Notes: a model not told the origin generated them from the sequence alone. A stretch of DNA of 64,000 nucleotides from Lentibacillus sp. CBA3610 (GCF_013373365.1 NZ_CP035925.1:3038001-3102000), one strand, 5' to 3'. Numbered from the stretch's first letter, positions 20,104 through 29,463 are shown. Made by a program: numbers and translations.

Positions 20104-20466
20104 ATGAGCGATGTAACTGACCAGAACACAAGCAATCGTCCCCACCAAACGATTGACTTCGAAAAGGTGGAACAAAGCGGACAGTTTAAAAGCTTTATGC
20201 AAAACAAGAAAAAATTCATCATACCTTACACGCTATTTTTTCTTATTTTTTACTTTTTATTGCCGGTTTTAACATCTTACACAACCTTTTTAAATACACC
20301 TGCCATTGGAGATATTTCATGGGTATGGTTGTTTGCATTTGCGCAATTTATCATGACGTGGGTTTTATGTACCATTTATGTGAAAAAGGCTGCTTCTTTC
20401 GATGAACAGGCAGAGCAGATTATTGAACAACAGATTGACAGTGGAGATGGGGGGAGAGCCTCATGA
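20104..20466 (+). CDS. DUF485 membrane subunit of ActP-type symporter
   Basis: 120 residues: a hydrophilic N-terminus, FKSFMQNKKKFIIPYTLFFL (the DUF485 signature region) and two membrane helices (~40-60, ~78-98). DUF485 proteins (YjcH, MctC partners) are encoded just upstream of monocarboxylate symporters and are thought to assist them. AAGGAGG lies 7 bases before the ATG, and the stop overlaps the symporter start (ATGA). Its presence points to acetate/pyruvate-class substrates. Confidence 0.8.
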   Translation: MSDVTDQNTSNRPHQTIDFEKVEQSGQFKSFMQNKKKFIIPYTLFFLIFYFLLPVLTSYTTFLNTPAIGDISWVWLFAFAQFIMTWVLCTIYVKKAASFDEQAEQIIEQQIDSGDGGRAS

Positions 20467-22001
20467 GTACAACCGTTATTGTTTTGTTTCTGGCTATTGT
20501 TAGCTTAACACTGGCTATTACGTTCTGGGCCTCGAGACAAACCCAGACAACCGGTGACTTTTACACAGCCGGCGGAGGCTTAACGGGCTTTCAAAACGGG
20601 CTCGCCATTTCAGGTGACTACTTATCGGCGGCTTCATTTCTTGGAATCGCCGGGTCGATTGCACTTTTTGGTTTTGATGGTTTCTTTTACAGCATCGGCT
20701 TTTTAATTGCCTATCTGGTTGTTATGTTTTTAGTGGCAGAGCCGCTGCGCAATCTTGGCAAATATACGATCGCGGATATGATCAATGCCCGATTTGATGC
20801 CAAAAAGGTAAGAGGCGCCGCGGCGTTGAGCACCATTACAATCTCCCTATTTTATATGATTGCCCAGCTCGTCGGGGCAGGTGCTCTTATCCAGTTATTG
20901 TTTGATATTCCTTATACGATAGCTGTTTTGATTGTTGGTGTCATGATGACCATTTATGTCCTGTTTGGCGGCATGGTTGCCACTAGCTGGGTGCAAATCG
21001 TCAAAGCAGTTCTTTTGATGGCTGGTATGCTGATTCTTTCATTCCTTGTTTTATGGCATTTTAACTTTAATATCGGCGCCATGTTCAGTGAGGCTAAAAC
21101 AGCCACCAGTCACGGGGCGGATTATTTGAATCCGGGACTGCAGTATACAGTGCCGCTTGATACCATTTCCCTGATGCTGGCGCTTGTTCTTGGTACAGCG
21201 GGACTTCCTCATATTCTCATGCGCTTTTTCACGGTTAAAGATGCCAAAACGGCCAGAAAATCAGTTGTTACCGCCACCTGGATTATTGGAATTTTCTATG
21301 TGCTGACGTTGTTTCTCGGGTTTGGCGCAGCGATTTTTGTCGGTGAGGCAACGATTGTTGATGCGAATCCAGGCGGTAACATGGCCGCACCATTACTCGC
21401 CGAGGCAATAGGCGGTGAATGGTTGTTTGCATTCATTTCTGCTGTAGCCTTTGCCACCATTCTCGCAGTTGTTGCAGGTCTTGTCCTGTCGGGTGCGTCA
21501 GCGTTCGCCCATGATTTATTCGGCCAAATCATCAAAAAGGGCAAAGCTTCAGATAGACAGCAAATGCTCGCAGCGCGCTATGCCGCGTTGGGTGTAGCCG
21601 TACTCTCGATTGTCTTGTCATTGTTCGCCCAGTATTTGAATGTGGCATTTCTTGTCTCACTCGCTTTCTGTATTGGAGCAAGTGCCAATTTGCCGGTCAT
21701 CCTGTACACCGTATACTGGAAGCGATTCAATACAACAGGTGCTATTACGGCAATCTTGTCCGGCCTGATTTCGGCATTGATTCTTGTATCCATAAGTCCA
21801 AGTGTCTTTTCGCCTGTAGAAGGTGAGGCATTATTTGTCGGAGATCCGATATTCCCACTCAGCAACCCGGCACTGGTCTCAGTCCCACTCGGCTTCCTTG
21901 GCGGTTATCTGGGCACCATACTCTCAGGTGGAACAGATGCCAAACGTTATGCCGAGGTTAAAGTGAAGGCACACACAGGCTATCGGGAAACAGGGAGTTA
22001 A
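20463..22001 (+). CDS. Cation:monocarboxylate symporter (ActP/MctC-like)
   Basis: 512 residues, about 13 membrane helices, sodium:solute symporter family. Core motifs: FYTAGGGLTGFQNGLAISGD, SAASFLGIAGSIALFG, FGGMVATSWVQIVK and LGTAGLPHILMRFFTV. Imports acetate or a similar short carboxylate with a cation (exact substrate inferred from the family and the DUF485 partner). It is coupled to DUF485, probably regulated by LytS/LytT and CcpA, and ended by the hairpin at 22015. The decayed paralogue at 15768 shares the same core. Confidence 0.85.
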   Translation: MSTTVIVLFLAIVSLTLAITFWASRQTQTTGDFYTAGGGLTGFQNGLAISGDYLSAASFLGIAGSIALFGFDGFFYSIGFLIAYLVVMFLVAEPLRNLGKYTIADMINARFDAKKVRGAAALSTITISLFYMIAQLVGAGALIQLLFDIPYTIAVLIVGVMMTIYVLFGGMVATSWVQIVKAVLLMAGMLILSFLVLWHFNFNIGAMFSEAKTATSHGADYLNPGLQYTVPLDTISLMLALVLGTAGLPHILMRFFTVKDAKTARKSVVTATWIIGIFYVLTLFLGFGAAIFVGEATIVDANPGGNMAAPLLAEAIGGEWLFAFISAVAFATILAVVAGLVLSGASAFAHDLFGQIIKKGKASDRQQMLAARYAALGVAVLSIVLSLFAQYLNVAFLVSLAFCIGASANLPVILYTVYWKRFNTTGAITAILSGLISALILVSISPSVFSPVEGEALFVGDPIFPLSNPALVSVPLGFLGGYLGTILSGGTDAKRYAEVKVKAHTGYRETGS

Positions 22002-22014
22002 TCTCTATTCATCA

Positions 22015-22043
22015 AAGGCGACTGCTTTAGCGGCAGTCGCCTT
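22015..22043 (+). terminator. Terminator of the DUF485-symporter operon
   Basis: An 11-bp perfect stem, AAGGCGACTGC (22015-22025) with GCAGTCGCCTT (22033-22043), lies 13 bp past the symporter stop. The T tail is weak (GTATGTGTATG). Confidence 0.65.
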
Positions 22044-22134
22044 GTATGTGTATGACTGTCATAATCACTTGAGGGTTGGCTCAATTCATTGCTATCAAAT
22101 GTGTCACGACACTGGAATGCTACCGATAACTCTG

Positions 22135-23391
22135 TCAACGTACATCTTCCCTGGCATTTGCGTCATCACGTTCAGCCATTTCTGTAAATTCATCCCCAAC
22201 AGTCCGATTCCGGCCAGCACCAAAACCGACAATCGCCATGGCCAGCGACACGAAAAGCATCATGATCAGCGGTATTTCCCAGCCCATGGTGATATCATTC
22301 AAAAAGCCGATAAAAATCGGTCCCAATGCAGCCAGAAAATAACCCAGCGCCTGTGCCATTCCGGATAACTCCGCCGCCTGCTGTGCATCACTTGTCCGCA
22401 TACCTAAAAAGGCCAGTGACAATGGAAACAAGCCACCCATAGCAATACCAAGTAACGTGACACTCGTAACCATGATAAAATTGGATTGTCCGAACAATAA
22501 TCCGGCCGTTCCTGCAAATGCCAGCAGACAAATGCCGACTGTCAGACCGCTTTGTGATTTCAGCTTTCCGGCAACTACCGGCAGCAAACTGGCCGGCAAT
22601 CCGATAAATTGTGCATATGACAGCATCCAGCCAGCAGTCCCGCCGCTTGCACCATAGTCCTGTAAAATAACTGGAAGCCAGGCAATTATGACATAATACA
22701 ATAACGCCTGCAGTCCGAGAAATACAGCCACTTCCCAGGCAAGACGCGATTTCCACATCCGCACATCGCTGGCCGCGACATAATGAACGCTCACCTCATT
22801 GGCGGATCTGCGCTGCTTGACAAAATAAATCCAGATGACAATTCCAGCTGCTGCAGGCAGTGCCCAGATAGCCAGAGACACCTCCCACCCCAAACCAGCC
22901 GTATTCGCAAGAGGCAGACTGACACCGGATGCCAATGCAGCCACGAACCCCATCGCTATCGAATAGACACTCGTCATGAGCGGGACCCGATTTGGGAACC
23001 TTTCCTTAATGACGCCGGGCAGAAGGACATTGGAAACAGCAATCCCCAGCCCAATCAGCACTGTCCCGCCAAAGAGGAACGGAACCATTGGTATCGAACG
23101 TGCCAGTATCCCAGCGAGAAGCACCATCATGCCGGCAATGAGCACGACTTCATTTGAGTACCTGGATCCGAGTTTAGGAGCAATCGGCGACATCACGCCA
23201 AATGCCACAAGCGGTAAACTGGTCAGGATTCCAACGCTCCAGCTGGCGAGTCCCATATCGTCACCGATGACGTTTGCCAATGGGCCAACAGAAGTGATAG
23301 CCGCGCGCAAATTAAATGCAATTACGACAATCCCGATAACAAGTAAAAACTGATTATAGCGTTTCATGTCCTCATATTGATAAATCCCCAT
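22135..23391 (-). CDS. MFS transporter, CynX/NimT (YycB-like) family
   Basis: 418 residues with 12 membrane helices. The N-terminal signature FNLRAAITSVGPLANVIGDD and the motif GGLFPLSLAFLGMRT are typical of the CynX/NimT/YycB group, which exports or imports small organic compounds such as cyanate or nitroimidazole; the substrate here is unknown. The start ATG 23391 has AAGGAG 11 bases upstream; an internal ATG (MKRYNQF, 23367) is an alternative. Monocistronic, convergent with the symporter operon. Confidence 0.75.
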   Translation of the reverse strand: MGIYQYEDMKRYNQFLLVIGIVVIAFNLRAAITSVGPLANVIGDDMGLASWSVGILTSLPLVAFGVMSPIAPKLGSRYSNEVVLIAGMMVLLAGILARSIPMVPFLFGGTVLIGLGIAVSNVLLPGVIKERFPNRVPLMTSVYSIAMGFVAALASGVSLPLANTAGLGWEVSLAIWALPAAAGIVIWIYFVKQRRSANEVSVHYVAASDVRMWKSRLAWEVAVFLGLQALLYYVIIAWLPVILQDYGASGGTAGWMLSYAQFIGLPASLLPVVAGKLKSQSGLTVGICLLAFAGTAGLLFGQSNFIMVTSVTLLGIAMGGLFPLSLAFLGMRTSDAQQAAELSGMAQALGYFLAALGPIFIGFLNDITMGWEIPLIMMLFVSLAMAIVGFGAGRNRTVGDEFTEMAERDDANAREDVR

Positions 23392-23593
23392 AAAAAATGA
23401 TGCTCCTTCCTCTTAACAGATTCCACATGCATCATGTCACACGAATTGATTTCTTTTGTATCCTAACTATTCCATATGATTGGTCAATTCAAACAAAAAA
23501 ACTTCTTAAACCCGTACCCTTCCGATTATCATCACTTTGTAGTATCATACAATATGAAAGAATATTTGAATGCGACAAAGGAGGTGAATACAG

Positions 23594-23962
23594 ATGATCA
23601 TTGAAATGCTAAGTGAACTATTTGCCGAAACGTCTCCTTTATATTTTTATTTTAGCGTCTTTCTGTCTGTTCTCGGCCCAGTTAAGTTCACACAGTTCGG
23701 TTTGCATAAATTCATCGGACATGCACATGTGTCTACAAAAAAGTCCCATGCCATCCAAATCCAGTCCGCCCCAATTCAGGAATCAATCGGGGGGACGACG
23801 GACATCATGGACTGGATTGTGACAAAAGCCAAGCGAATTGATGCACCGGATGACGATACCGACGACCATACCTTCTCTTTTTTCAAAACAATGATGAAAA
23901 AACGAGGAGGACATAAATGGAACGAAAATCTGTATTCACATTTGCGAAAAAATATAGCCTGA
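23594..23962 (+). CDS. Hypothetical protein upstream of yidC
   Basis: 122 residues. One hydrophobic segment near the N-terminus (LYFYFSVFLSVLGPV), then a hydrophilic body with an acidic patch (DAPDDDTDDH). The start is well supported (AAAGGAGGTG, 7-8 bases spacing). It runs 46 bp into yidC in another frame, which is unusual; in this window of many frameshifts the last ~15 residues may be read in the wrong frame. Family not recognised. It is probably co-transcribed with yidC. Confidence 0.45.
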   Translation: MIIEMLSELFAETSPLYFYFSVFLSVLGPVKFTQFGLHKFIGHAHVSTKKSHAIQIQSAPIQESIGGTTDIMDWIVTKAKRIDAPDDDTDDHTFSFFKTMMKKRGGHKWNENLYSHLRKNIA

Positions 23963-24728
23963 TTGGGACTGGACTGATCTTTATCATTTTCCTGGCAGGC
24001 TGCGGATCACTCGATGAGCCTATCGATGCTGACACGGAAGGGTTTTTCAATCACTTCTTTGTCTACAATTTTTCCCTTTTGATTAAGGGGCTGGCATCAT
24101 TTTTGAATGGGAGTTACGGGCTGTCGATAATTATCATGACACTTATCATCCGACTTGCTGTCATGCCGTTCATGCTGAAACAGACGAGAGCAGTCTCGAA
24201 ATGCAGGATAAGATGCAAGAACTCAAACCGGAAATGGACGAAATCCAATCTAAATACAAGGATAAAAAGGACAAAGAATCACAAATGAACATGCAGCAGG
24301 AGATGATGCAGCTCTATCAAAAGCACAATTTCAACCCGCTTGCATCATTTGCCGGATGTTTACCAATGCTGATTCAAATGCCAATTCTAATTGCTTTCTA
24401 TTATGCGATTCACCGGACACCGGAGATTGCGGCACATCAGTTTTTATGGTTTGACCTGGGAGAAACCGACATGTTGCTGACCATCCTGGCAGTTGTCATC
24501 TATTTTGTCCAGTTTAAAGTATCGCAAATCGGCCTGGACCCACAGCAGAAAAAACAAATGGCCATAATAGGCATGATGTCGCCGATTATGATTGGCATTA
24601 TCTCCCTGAATGCACCGGCAGCACTGCCTTTGTACTGGGCTGTCGGGGGATTATTCATTATTGGACAGACACTGATTACCAAGAAAATTTATTTGGCACA
24701 CAAGATAAGAACCGCTGAAGCGTCCTAA
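23917..24728 (+). pseudogene. yidC: Membrane insertase YidC2/OxaA2, frameshifted
   Basis: The product inserts proteins into the cytoplasmic membrane (Sec-dependent or alone). A lipoprotein-type signal (IFIIFLAGCGS) begins the reading frame and five membrane helices follow. The cytoplasmic loop MQDKMQELKPEMDEIQSKYK and the core GCLPMLIQMPILIAFYYAI are typical. The frame changes near 24185-24205 (LKQTRA / SLEMQDKM), so one small indel splits an otherwise complete ~270-residue gene. GAGGAGG lies before the ATG. Loss would be tolerable if the cell has a second YidC (SpoIIIJ type), as bacilli usually do. Confidence 0.85.
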
Positions 24729-24756
24729 ATAGATTAAGCTTCATAAAAAATTCAAA

Positions 24757-24786
24757 CAAGGAGATTGCCCAACTGCAATCTCCTTG
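24757..24786 (+). terminator. Terminator after yidC
   Basis: A 12-bp perfect stem, CAAGGAGATTGC (24757-24768) with GCAATCTCCTTG (24775-24786), then TTG. It sits between the convergent yidC and SDR genes and may serve both. Confidence 0.7.
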
Positions 24787-24871
24787 TTGAATGTTCCGGG
24801 ACTTACTTATAGGAAACCGGACAGGAGAAACAAAATACTTCTCATCTGCCCGGTTTTCATAAACTTCTAAT

Positions 24872-25657
24872 TTAATATTTGTACGATTGTCCGCCGTCAA
24901 TTGGAATGACAGCCGCGTTGATAAATCCGGCTTCGTCAGACAACAGGAAGGAAACCAGATTGGCAACTTCCTCAGGCTTTCCAAACCGTTTCATTGGATT
25001 GGAGCTAACGAAATCTTTACCTGCTTCCTCCCAATTGTCTTCACCGCCCATTTGTTTCAATGACGCTTCAACCATTGGTGTCATAATCGCACCCGGGGCA
25101 ATCGCTTTAATGCTCACACCATATTCCCCATACTCAACAGCTGAATTCCGGGTCAGTCCGACAACACCGTGCTTGCTGGCTGCGTAACCTGATTGATTGC
25201 CGACACCACGGATTCCGCCGACAGAAGCTGTATTGACAACAGAGCCGGATCCTTGTTTTTTCATAACATCCAGAACATATTTCATCCCATAAAAGACGCC
25301 ATTGAGATTGATGTTGACAACTTTTTGGAATTCATCACTGCCGTAATCTCCGGTCAGATTTTGTTTCCCTTCAATACCTGCATTATTGAAAAACCCATCA
25401 ATTCGATCGTATGTTTTAACCGTTTCATTCACATAATGTTGTACTGCTTCTTCATTCGAAACATCAGCTGTCAGCAAAAGCACTTCCGCCTCAGGTGCAG
25501 CTTCCTTTACTTTTTTCTGCGTATCCTGTAAACCGTCCTCGTTTAAATCGACCAACGACAGTTTAGCGCCTTCTTTAGCCGCTTTAATAGCTGCAGCCTG
25601 TCCCAAACCTGAACCACCGCCAGTAATTAATACAACTTGGCCTTCAAATCTGCTCAT
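24872..25657 (-). CDS. SDR family oxidoreductase
   Basis: 261 residues, classical short-chain dehydrogenase. Visible: cofactor motif VVLITGGGSGLGQAAA, D at the end of strand 2 (LSLVDLNE, NAD preference expected), NNAG (FFNNAGIEG), catalytic Ser (VVNTASVGG), YAASK (Tyr/Lys) and the C-terminal PIDGGQSYKY. It resembles levodione-reductase/YxjF-type enzymes; the substrate is not determined. Good AAGAAGG site before the ATG. Monocistronic. Confidence 0.85.
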   Translation of the reverse strand: MSRFEGQVVLITGGGSGLGQAAAIKAAKEGAKLSLVDLNEDGLQDTQKKVKEAAPEAEVLLLTADVSNEEAVQHYVNETVKTYDRIDGFFNNAGIEGKQNLTGDYGSDEFQKVVNINLNGVFYGMKYVLDVMKKQGSGSVVNTASVGGIRGVGNQSGYAASKHGVVGLTRNSAVEYGEYGVSIKAIAPGAIMTPMVEASLKQMGGEDNWEEAGKDFVSSNPMKRFGKPEEVANLVSFLLSDEAGFINAAVIPIDGGQSYKY

Positions 25658-25806
25658 GAGAATCCTTCTTTCTTTTTGTGTTTTCAGATATGTTTTAGCG
25701 ATAATTTATTTTTAATTAAAAACATCTGAATTCAGATTAATTATATGCCTGTTTGTATTTCCGGTCAATTAAAATGCTCTTATCGCGGGCCGTGTACTAT
25801 TTAAAT

Positions 25807-27420
25807 TTACGCATTCATAGACCCTTCACCACCCGGCTCGATCATCGACTGGTAAATGTCATCAAGCGACCACGTTTTGCCTTTCTCATCCTTATACACC
25901 ACATGCTCGCGCTTAAAATGCAGTGGCGATTCAAGTCCCGCGGCCGCTGCTACCCGGTATAATCCTTTGCGCATGGAAATCAAGTAATTGGCGGTCCGGT
26001 GTTTCTTTTCGTCAACAACAAGTGCCTTTTGTAAATCCGGATCGGTCGTGGCAACACCTACCGGGCAAATATTGGAGTGGCATTTCAACGTCTGAATGCA
26101 CCCGACCGTGATCATAAATGCGCGGGCAATATTCACAAGGTCAGCACCCATGGCCAGGGCAATAGCCACCCGATCAGGCGAGTACAGTTTCCCGGCAGCA
26201 ATGATTTTCAACCGATCCCGGACACCATATTTTTTTAGTGCGTTGTCGACCAGAGGCAGGGCCGAGTTAATTGGCAGACCGACACTGTCGGTCAGCTCCT
26301 GATATGAGGCGCCCGTACCGCCTTCACTGCCATCGATTGTGATGAAATCAGGCCCTTTACCAGTGTCGCGGATCGCTTTTGCCAAATCATCTGCTTCGAA
26401 GTGACTCCCCACGACGATTTTCATACCGACTGGTTTTCCGGAATGGTCCCTCACACGTTCAATAAAGTCAAACAATGAAGGAAAATCACCGAATTCCGGA
26501 AAACGGTTCGGGCTGTCGATAGACGTAAACGGTTCAACCATCCGGATCCGTGCTATTTCTTCGTTCACCTTCTCAGCATCAACATGCCCACCGCGTGTTT
26601 TCGCACCCTGGGCTAATTTCACTTCAAACGCCTTTAGCTGTGGAATCTGACTTTTTTCCTTAAGCTCATCCCAATTGAAATTGCCTTCCTTATCCCTGAG
26701 TCCGAACATTCCAGGGCCAATCTGCATGATAAGATCGGTGCCGCCTTTTAAATGATAATCCGATAGACCGCCCTCTCCTGTATTCATCCACGTACCCTGG
26801 GCAATCCCAAGCCCTTCTGACAAAGCTGTAATCGCCCGTTCACCAAGCGATCCATAGCTCATTGCCGACATACCAATCTGCCCGCGCAGTTTAAACGGCT
26901 CCCTGCAATTCTCGCCAATCACAATCGTATCTTCTTCATCAAGCAGATAAACCGGCGACTTCTCTTCTTCCAAATGCTCTTCCCGCTGCGTAAACAACGG
27001 ATCTTTGGTCAATAAATAGCGATTAGTCGTCACTTTTGACTCCCTGTCCATTTCCAATTCCTCAGTCAATTTCGGAAACATGCTATTACGGATAAAATAA
27101 CCCTCTTTTTCAAAGTCGCGCTGGGAGCCAAATCCTTCAACATCCCGTTTATATTTTGCTTTTTTCACGATATGCCCGAACTCTTCCCGCGAAATCGGTT
27201 TGCTTTCACGGTCATTGTTGAAAAAATACTGCCGCAGCTCCGGACCGATTTTTTCAAAAAAATAGCGTGCCCGGCCAACAACCGGATAATTGCGGAGCAC
27301 CGGATGCTGGCGCTGTGTACGGTCGACAAAGTATATGTATATGCCAATGCCCAAAAGGATAAGCACAATGATTGAAACAACAACAAACCCTATCACTGTC
27401 ATAATATCTGCTACGTTCAT
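25807..27420 (-). CDS. yerD: FMN-binding glutamate synthase-family protein (YerD)
   Basis: 537 residues. An N-terminal membrane helix (IMTVIGFVVVSIIVLILLGI) precedes a region homologous to the FMN/Fe-S domain of glutamate synthase large subunit. This includes MSYGSLGERAITALSEG, the flavin region ITIDGSEGGTGASYQELTDS and the cysteines of the 3Fe-4S site (GCIQTLKCHSNICPVGVAT). The glutaminase domain is absent, so it is not a full GltA; its reaction is unknown. ATG at 27420 is preferred (AGGTGG upstream) over GTG at 27435. Confidence 0.8.
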   Translation of the reverse strand: MNVADIMTVIGFVVVSIIVLILLGIGIYIYFVDRTQRQHPVLRNYPVVGRARYFFEKIGPELRQYFFNNDRESKPISREEFGHIVKKAKYKRDVEGFGSQRDFEKEGYFIRNSMFPKLTEELEMDRESKVTTNRYLLTKDPLFTQREEHLEEEKSPVYLLDEEDTIVIGENCREPFKLRGQIGMSAMSYGSLGERAITALSEGLGIAQGTWMNTGEGGLSDYHLKGGTDLIMQIGPGMFGLRDKEGNFNWDELKEKSQIPQLKAFEVKLAQGAKTRGGHVDAEKVNEEIARIRMVEPFTSIDSPNRFPEFGDFPSLFDFIERVRDHSGKPVGMKIVVGSHFEADDLAKAIRDTGKGPDFITIDGSEGGTGASYQELTDSVGLPINSALPLVDNALKKYGVRDRLKIIAAGKLYSPDRVAIALAMGADLVNIARAFMITVGCIQTLKCHSNICPVGVATTDPDLQKALVVDEKKHRTANYLISMRKGLYRVAAAAGLESPLHFKREHVVYKDEKGKTWSLDDIYQSMIEPGGEGSMNA

Positions 27421-27529
27421 TTGTCTGGTCCCCACCTTTTTTATAAAAACTCTATATATTTAGGGTGTGTTATTATGTGTGAAATATCCATAATGGGAAA
27501 ATCCAATAAAAAAACAGCAATGATTTATC

Positions 27530-27856
27530 TCACTGCTGCCTGCTTAAACCTTTCACTTCTGTTTCGACGTTGAATACACGATTGTTCAGAGTATCTGTTT
27601 TATCATCAAAATGGCCAATGATTTTTTCAGTATAGTCACCTAAGCTGGCTACCATGTTTTTTTGAAGCCTTTCCTGACCGTCTTCAATTCTTTTCTGCCC
27701 CTGTTTCAAATCAGTTATATCTGTGCGCATATCAGTCATCCCTGTACGCATATCAGTCATCTCTGTGCGTACGTCCGTTACATCTGTGCGTACGCTGTCT
27801 AAACCCGTCCGTAATTCCTTCAATTCACTTAAAATCTGATTTAACGTTTCTTCCAT
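27530..27856 (-). CDS. Coiled-coil protein with perfect heptad repeats
   Basis: 108 residues, nearly all helical. Residues ~18-45 are four consecutive heptads (RTDVTDV, RTEMTDM, RTGMTDM, RTDITDL), encoded by a 21-bp tandem DNA repeat (27715-27800). Then come QGQKRIEDGQERLQ and a tail with NRVFNVETEVKGL. Such short coiled coils in bacilli resemble phage-tail or plasmid-type oligomerisation proteins, but the function is unknown. Repeat-number change by slippage is likely between strains. Strong GGAGGGGG site before the ATG. Confidence 0.6.
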   Translation of the reverse strand: MEETLNQILSELKELRTGLDSVRTDVTDVRTEMTDMRTGMTDMRTDITDLKQGQKRIEDGQERLQKNMVASLGDYTEKIIGHFDDKTDTLNNRVFNVETEVKGLSRQQ

Positions 27857-28001
27857 CGAGCTTCTCCCCCTCCTCGTTTAGGTTATTATACCACTGGCGG
27901 ACAGAAAAGACCACAAATCTGTCAATTTATCCAAGCTCTATCTATCCCAAGCCTCCACCGGCCTTGATGCCGTTAGTGATTAATCCAATGCTTATGGAAA
28001 A

Positions 28002-28134
28002 CTACAGCGATTTTGGTCTGATCTAGAGCGGTTCCTGCTTTAACTACAGCGATTCTCACTTTATCTACAGCGATTTTCCATCAATCTATAGCGGCGCGCT
28101 GCAAACTACAGCGATTTCACCCGAATCTACAGCG
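28002..28134. repeat. 21-bp phased CTACAGCG array (family A, copy 1)
   Basis: Seven copies of the 8-mer CTACAGCG (two with one substitution) start at 28002, 28023, 28044, 28065, 28086, 28106 and 28127. The steps are 21, 21, 21, 21, 20 and 21 bp. The 13-bp fillers are AT-rich, often begin ATTT and end AAT or TAT, but are otherwise not conserved. The array fills the gap between the coiled-coil gene and the GNAT gene. Copy 2 is at 63702-63826. Confidence 0.85.
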
Positions 28135-28192
28135 CAAAAAGGGGAAAATATCCATATCGTCTGGTTTATCCACCTTGTACCTCAGCCAGAAA

Positions 28193-28696
28193 CTACACCA
28201 GCTTGTACATATAATATTCATTCGCTGGCTTCCCATCGATCATTAATGAATGGACTTTCTCGCCTTCAATCTGGAAGCCCATTTTCTGATAAAGCTTAAC
28301 GGCCTTCACATTATCTTTTATGACCGTAAGTTCCAGCCTTGATATGCCATTGGCTTCGGCCCAATCAAAGACTCTCATAACAAGCTTTGTTGCGATGCCC
28401 TGGCCGTGAAACGCATCATGAACACCCAATGCGAGGTATGCCGAATGACAATTCCGTTTCATTTTACCGCCAAATGCCGCTATAAAACCGGCGAGCCCGC
28501 GATCGGCTTCCGCTACAAAAAAGACTGACCGCGACTCAGATCCAATTCTTGTGATAGCTTCCTTTTGCTGCTCGACGGTTGTTTTCCGTTCGCCGGGCTC
28601 ATGCAGCATGAATCCGGATTCATCAATTCGTTTACTCAATTCCAGAAATTTTTCCGCATCACTTACGTCAATTGGCCTAACCCTCAGGTTGGTCAC
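28193..28696 (-). CDS. GNAT family N-acetyltransferase
   Basis: 167 residues with the GNAT fold, which transfers an acetyl group from acetyl-CoA. Motif A is ALGVHDAFHGQGIATKLVMR (acetyl-CoA pyrophosphate loop HGQGIA), followed by RLELTVIKDNVKAVKLYQKM (Asn and Tyr of motif B). It resembles RimI/YkkB-type enzymes; the acceptor is unknown. The start is GTG at 28696 with AAGGG unusually close (2-3 bases), so the start is not secure. It lies 14 bp after the PrcB-like lipoprotein gene. Confidence 0.75.
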   Translation of the reverse strand: MTNLRVRPIDVSDAEKFLELSKRIDESGFMLHEPGERKTTVEQQKEAITRIGSESRSVFFVAEADRGLAGFIAAFGGKMKRNCHSAYLALGVHDAFHGQGIATKLVMRVFDWAEANGISRLELTVIKDNVKAVKLYQKMGFQIEGEKVHSLMIDGKPANEYYMYKLV

Positions 28697-28710
28697 TTCC
28701 CTTCATACAG

Positions 28711-29328
28711 CTATTCTTTGATTTCTCCATCACTCGTTAGCTCCTCTGGTGAAACGAGCACGCTTTGGCCTCCATCACTTGCCTGTTGTTTTGATGAATC
28801 ATTGTCATCAGGTTGATCCTGGCTTTCTTTCAGTTCACCTGATTTTGCCGGTGAATTAAACTGGAAACCATATTCAAGCTCGCGGCCCAATTCCGCAATC
28901 GCCATTGGGTAAGTGAGTGCTTGTATATTAAAGCTTCCTTCCTCCGGTTCAGTGACATTATATGTGACCTCAACAGTTCCAGGACCTGCTTCAGATTCAG
29001 GGGAAACAATTTTGGAGAGCTGTATTTGTTCAATTTCAACATGATAGCCACCAGTTGATTTTTCACCCAGTAAAATGATCACATAAGTCTTCCCGTCCAC
29101 ATGGAAAACCTTTTTCGCTTCCTCAGACCTGTTCTTTTCAATCCATTTTCCAATCCTGTCCGGCGCTTCATCAACATCAATCGTGCTGAACGGTAGATCC
29201 GTTTGTTCCCTGGTAATTGGTCCTTCTCCATTCATTGTATCATCCTCCGTTGTTCCTGACCCGCAGCCAGTTAATAATAGGACTGATAAAATCATTAGCA
29301 TGAAGTTGTTCATAGCATTCCGTTCCAT
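28711..29328 (-). CDS. Lipoprotein with PrcB-like domain
   Basis: 205 residues. Lipoprotein signal peptide with lipobox LLTGCGSG (Cys ~22), an acidic linker, then a PrcB C-terminal-type domain (YVIILLGEKSTGGYHVEIEQ, about residues 85-150) and a disordered Asp/Ser/Gln-rich tail. It is exported and anchored to the outer face of the membrane. PrcB-type domains are associated with protease complexes, but the role here is unknown. AGAGGGG precedes the ATG by 8 bases. Probably an operon with the GNAT gene. Confidence 0.7.
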   Translation of the reverse strand: MERNAMNNFMLMILSVLLLTGCGSGTTEDDTMNGEGPITREQTDLPFSTIDVDEAPDRIGKWIEKNRSEEAKKVFHVDGKTYVIILLGEKSTGGYHVEIEQIQLSKIVSPESEAGPGTVEVTYNVTEPEEGSFNIQALTYPMAIAELGRELEYGFQFNSPAKSGELKESQDQPDDNDSSKQQASDGGQSVLVSPEELTSDGEIKE

Positions 29329-29463
29329 AACCGATACCCCTCTTTCAGCTATAGTACTTATTCCAGCTGAATCCCGTGAACCCTTTTAAAATTGAACAAT
29401 TAATCCCGTTGAACCCGTTCGAGCAGTTCTTTTTCGTTTTGAATCTTCATCGTTAACCCCTTA

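Noticed and set aside
28002..28134. CRISPR array interpretation of the 21-bp arrays
   Set aside because: The conserved part is only 8 bp and the variable part 13 bp; there are no 24-37-bp repeats, no spacers of CRISPR length and no cas genes nearby.
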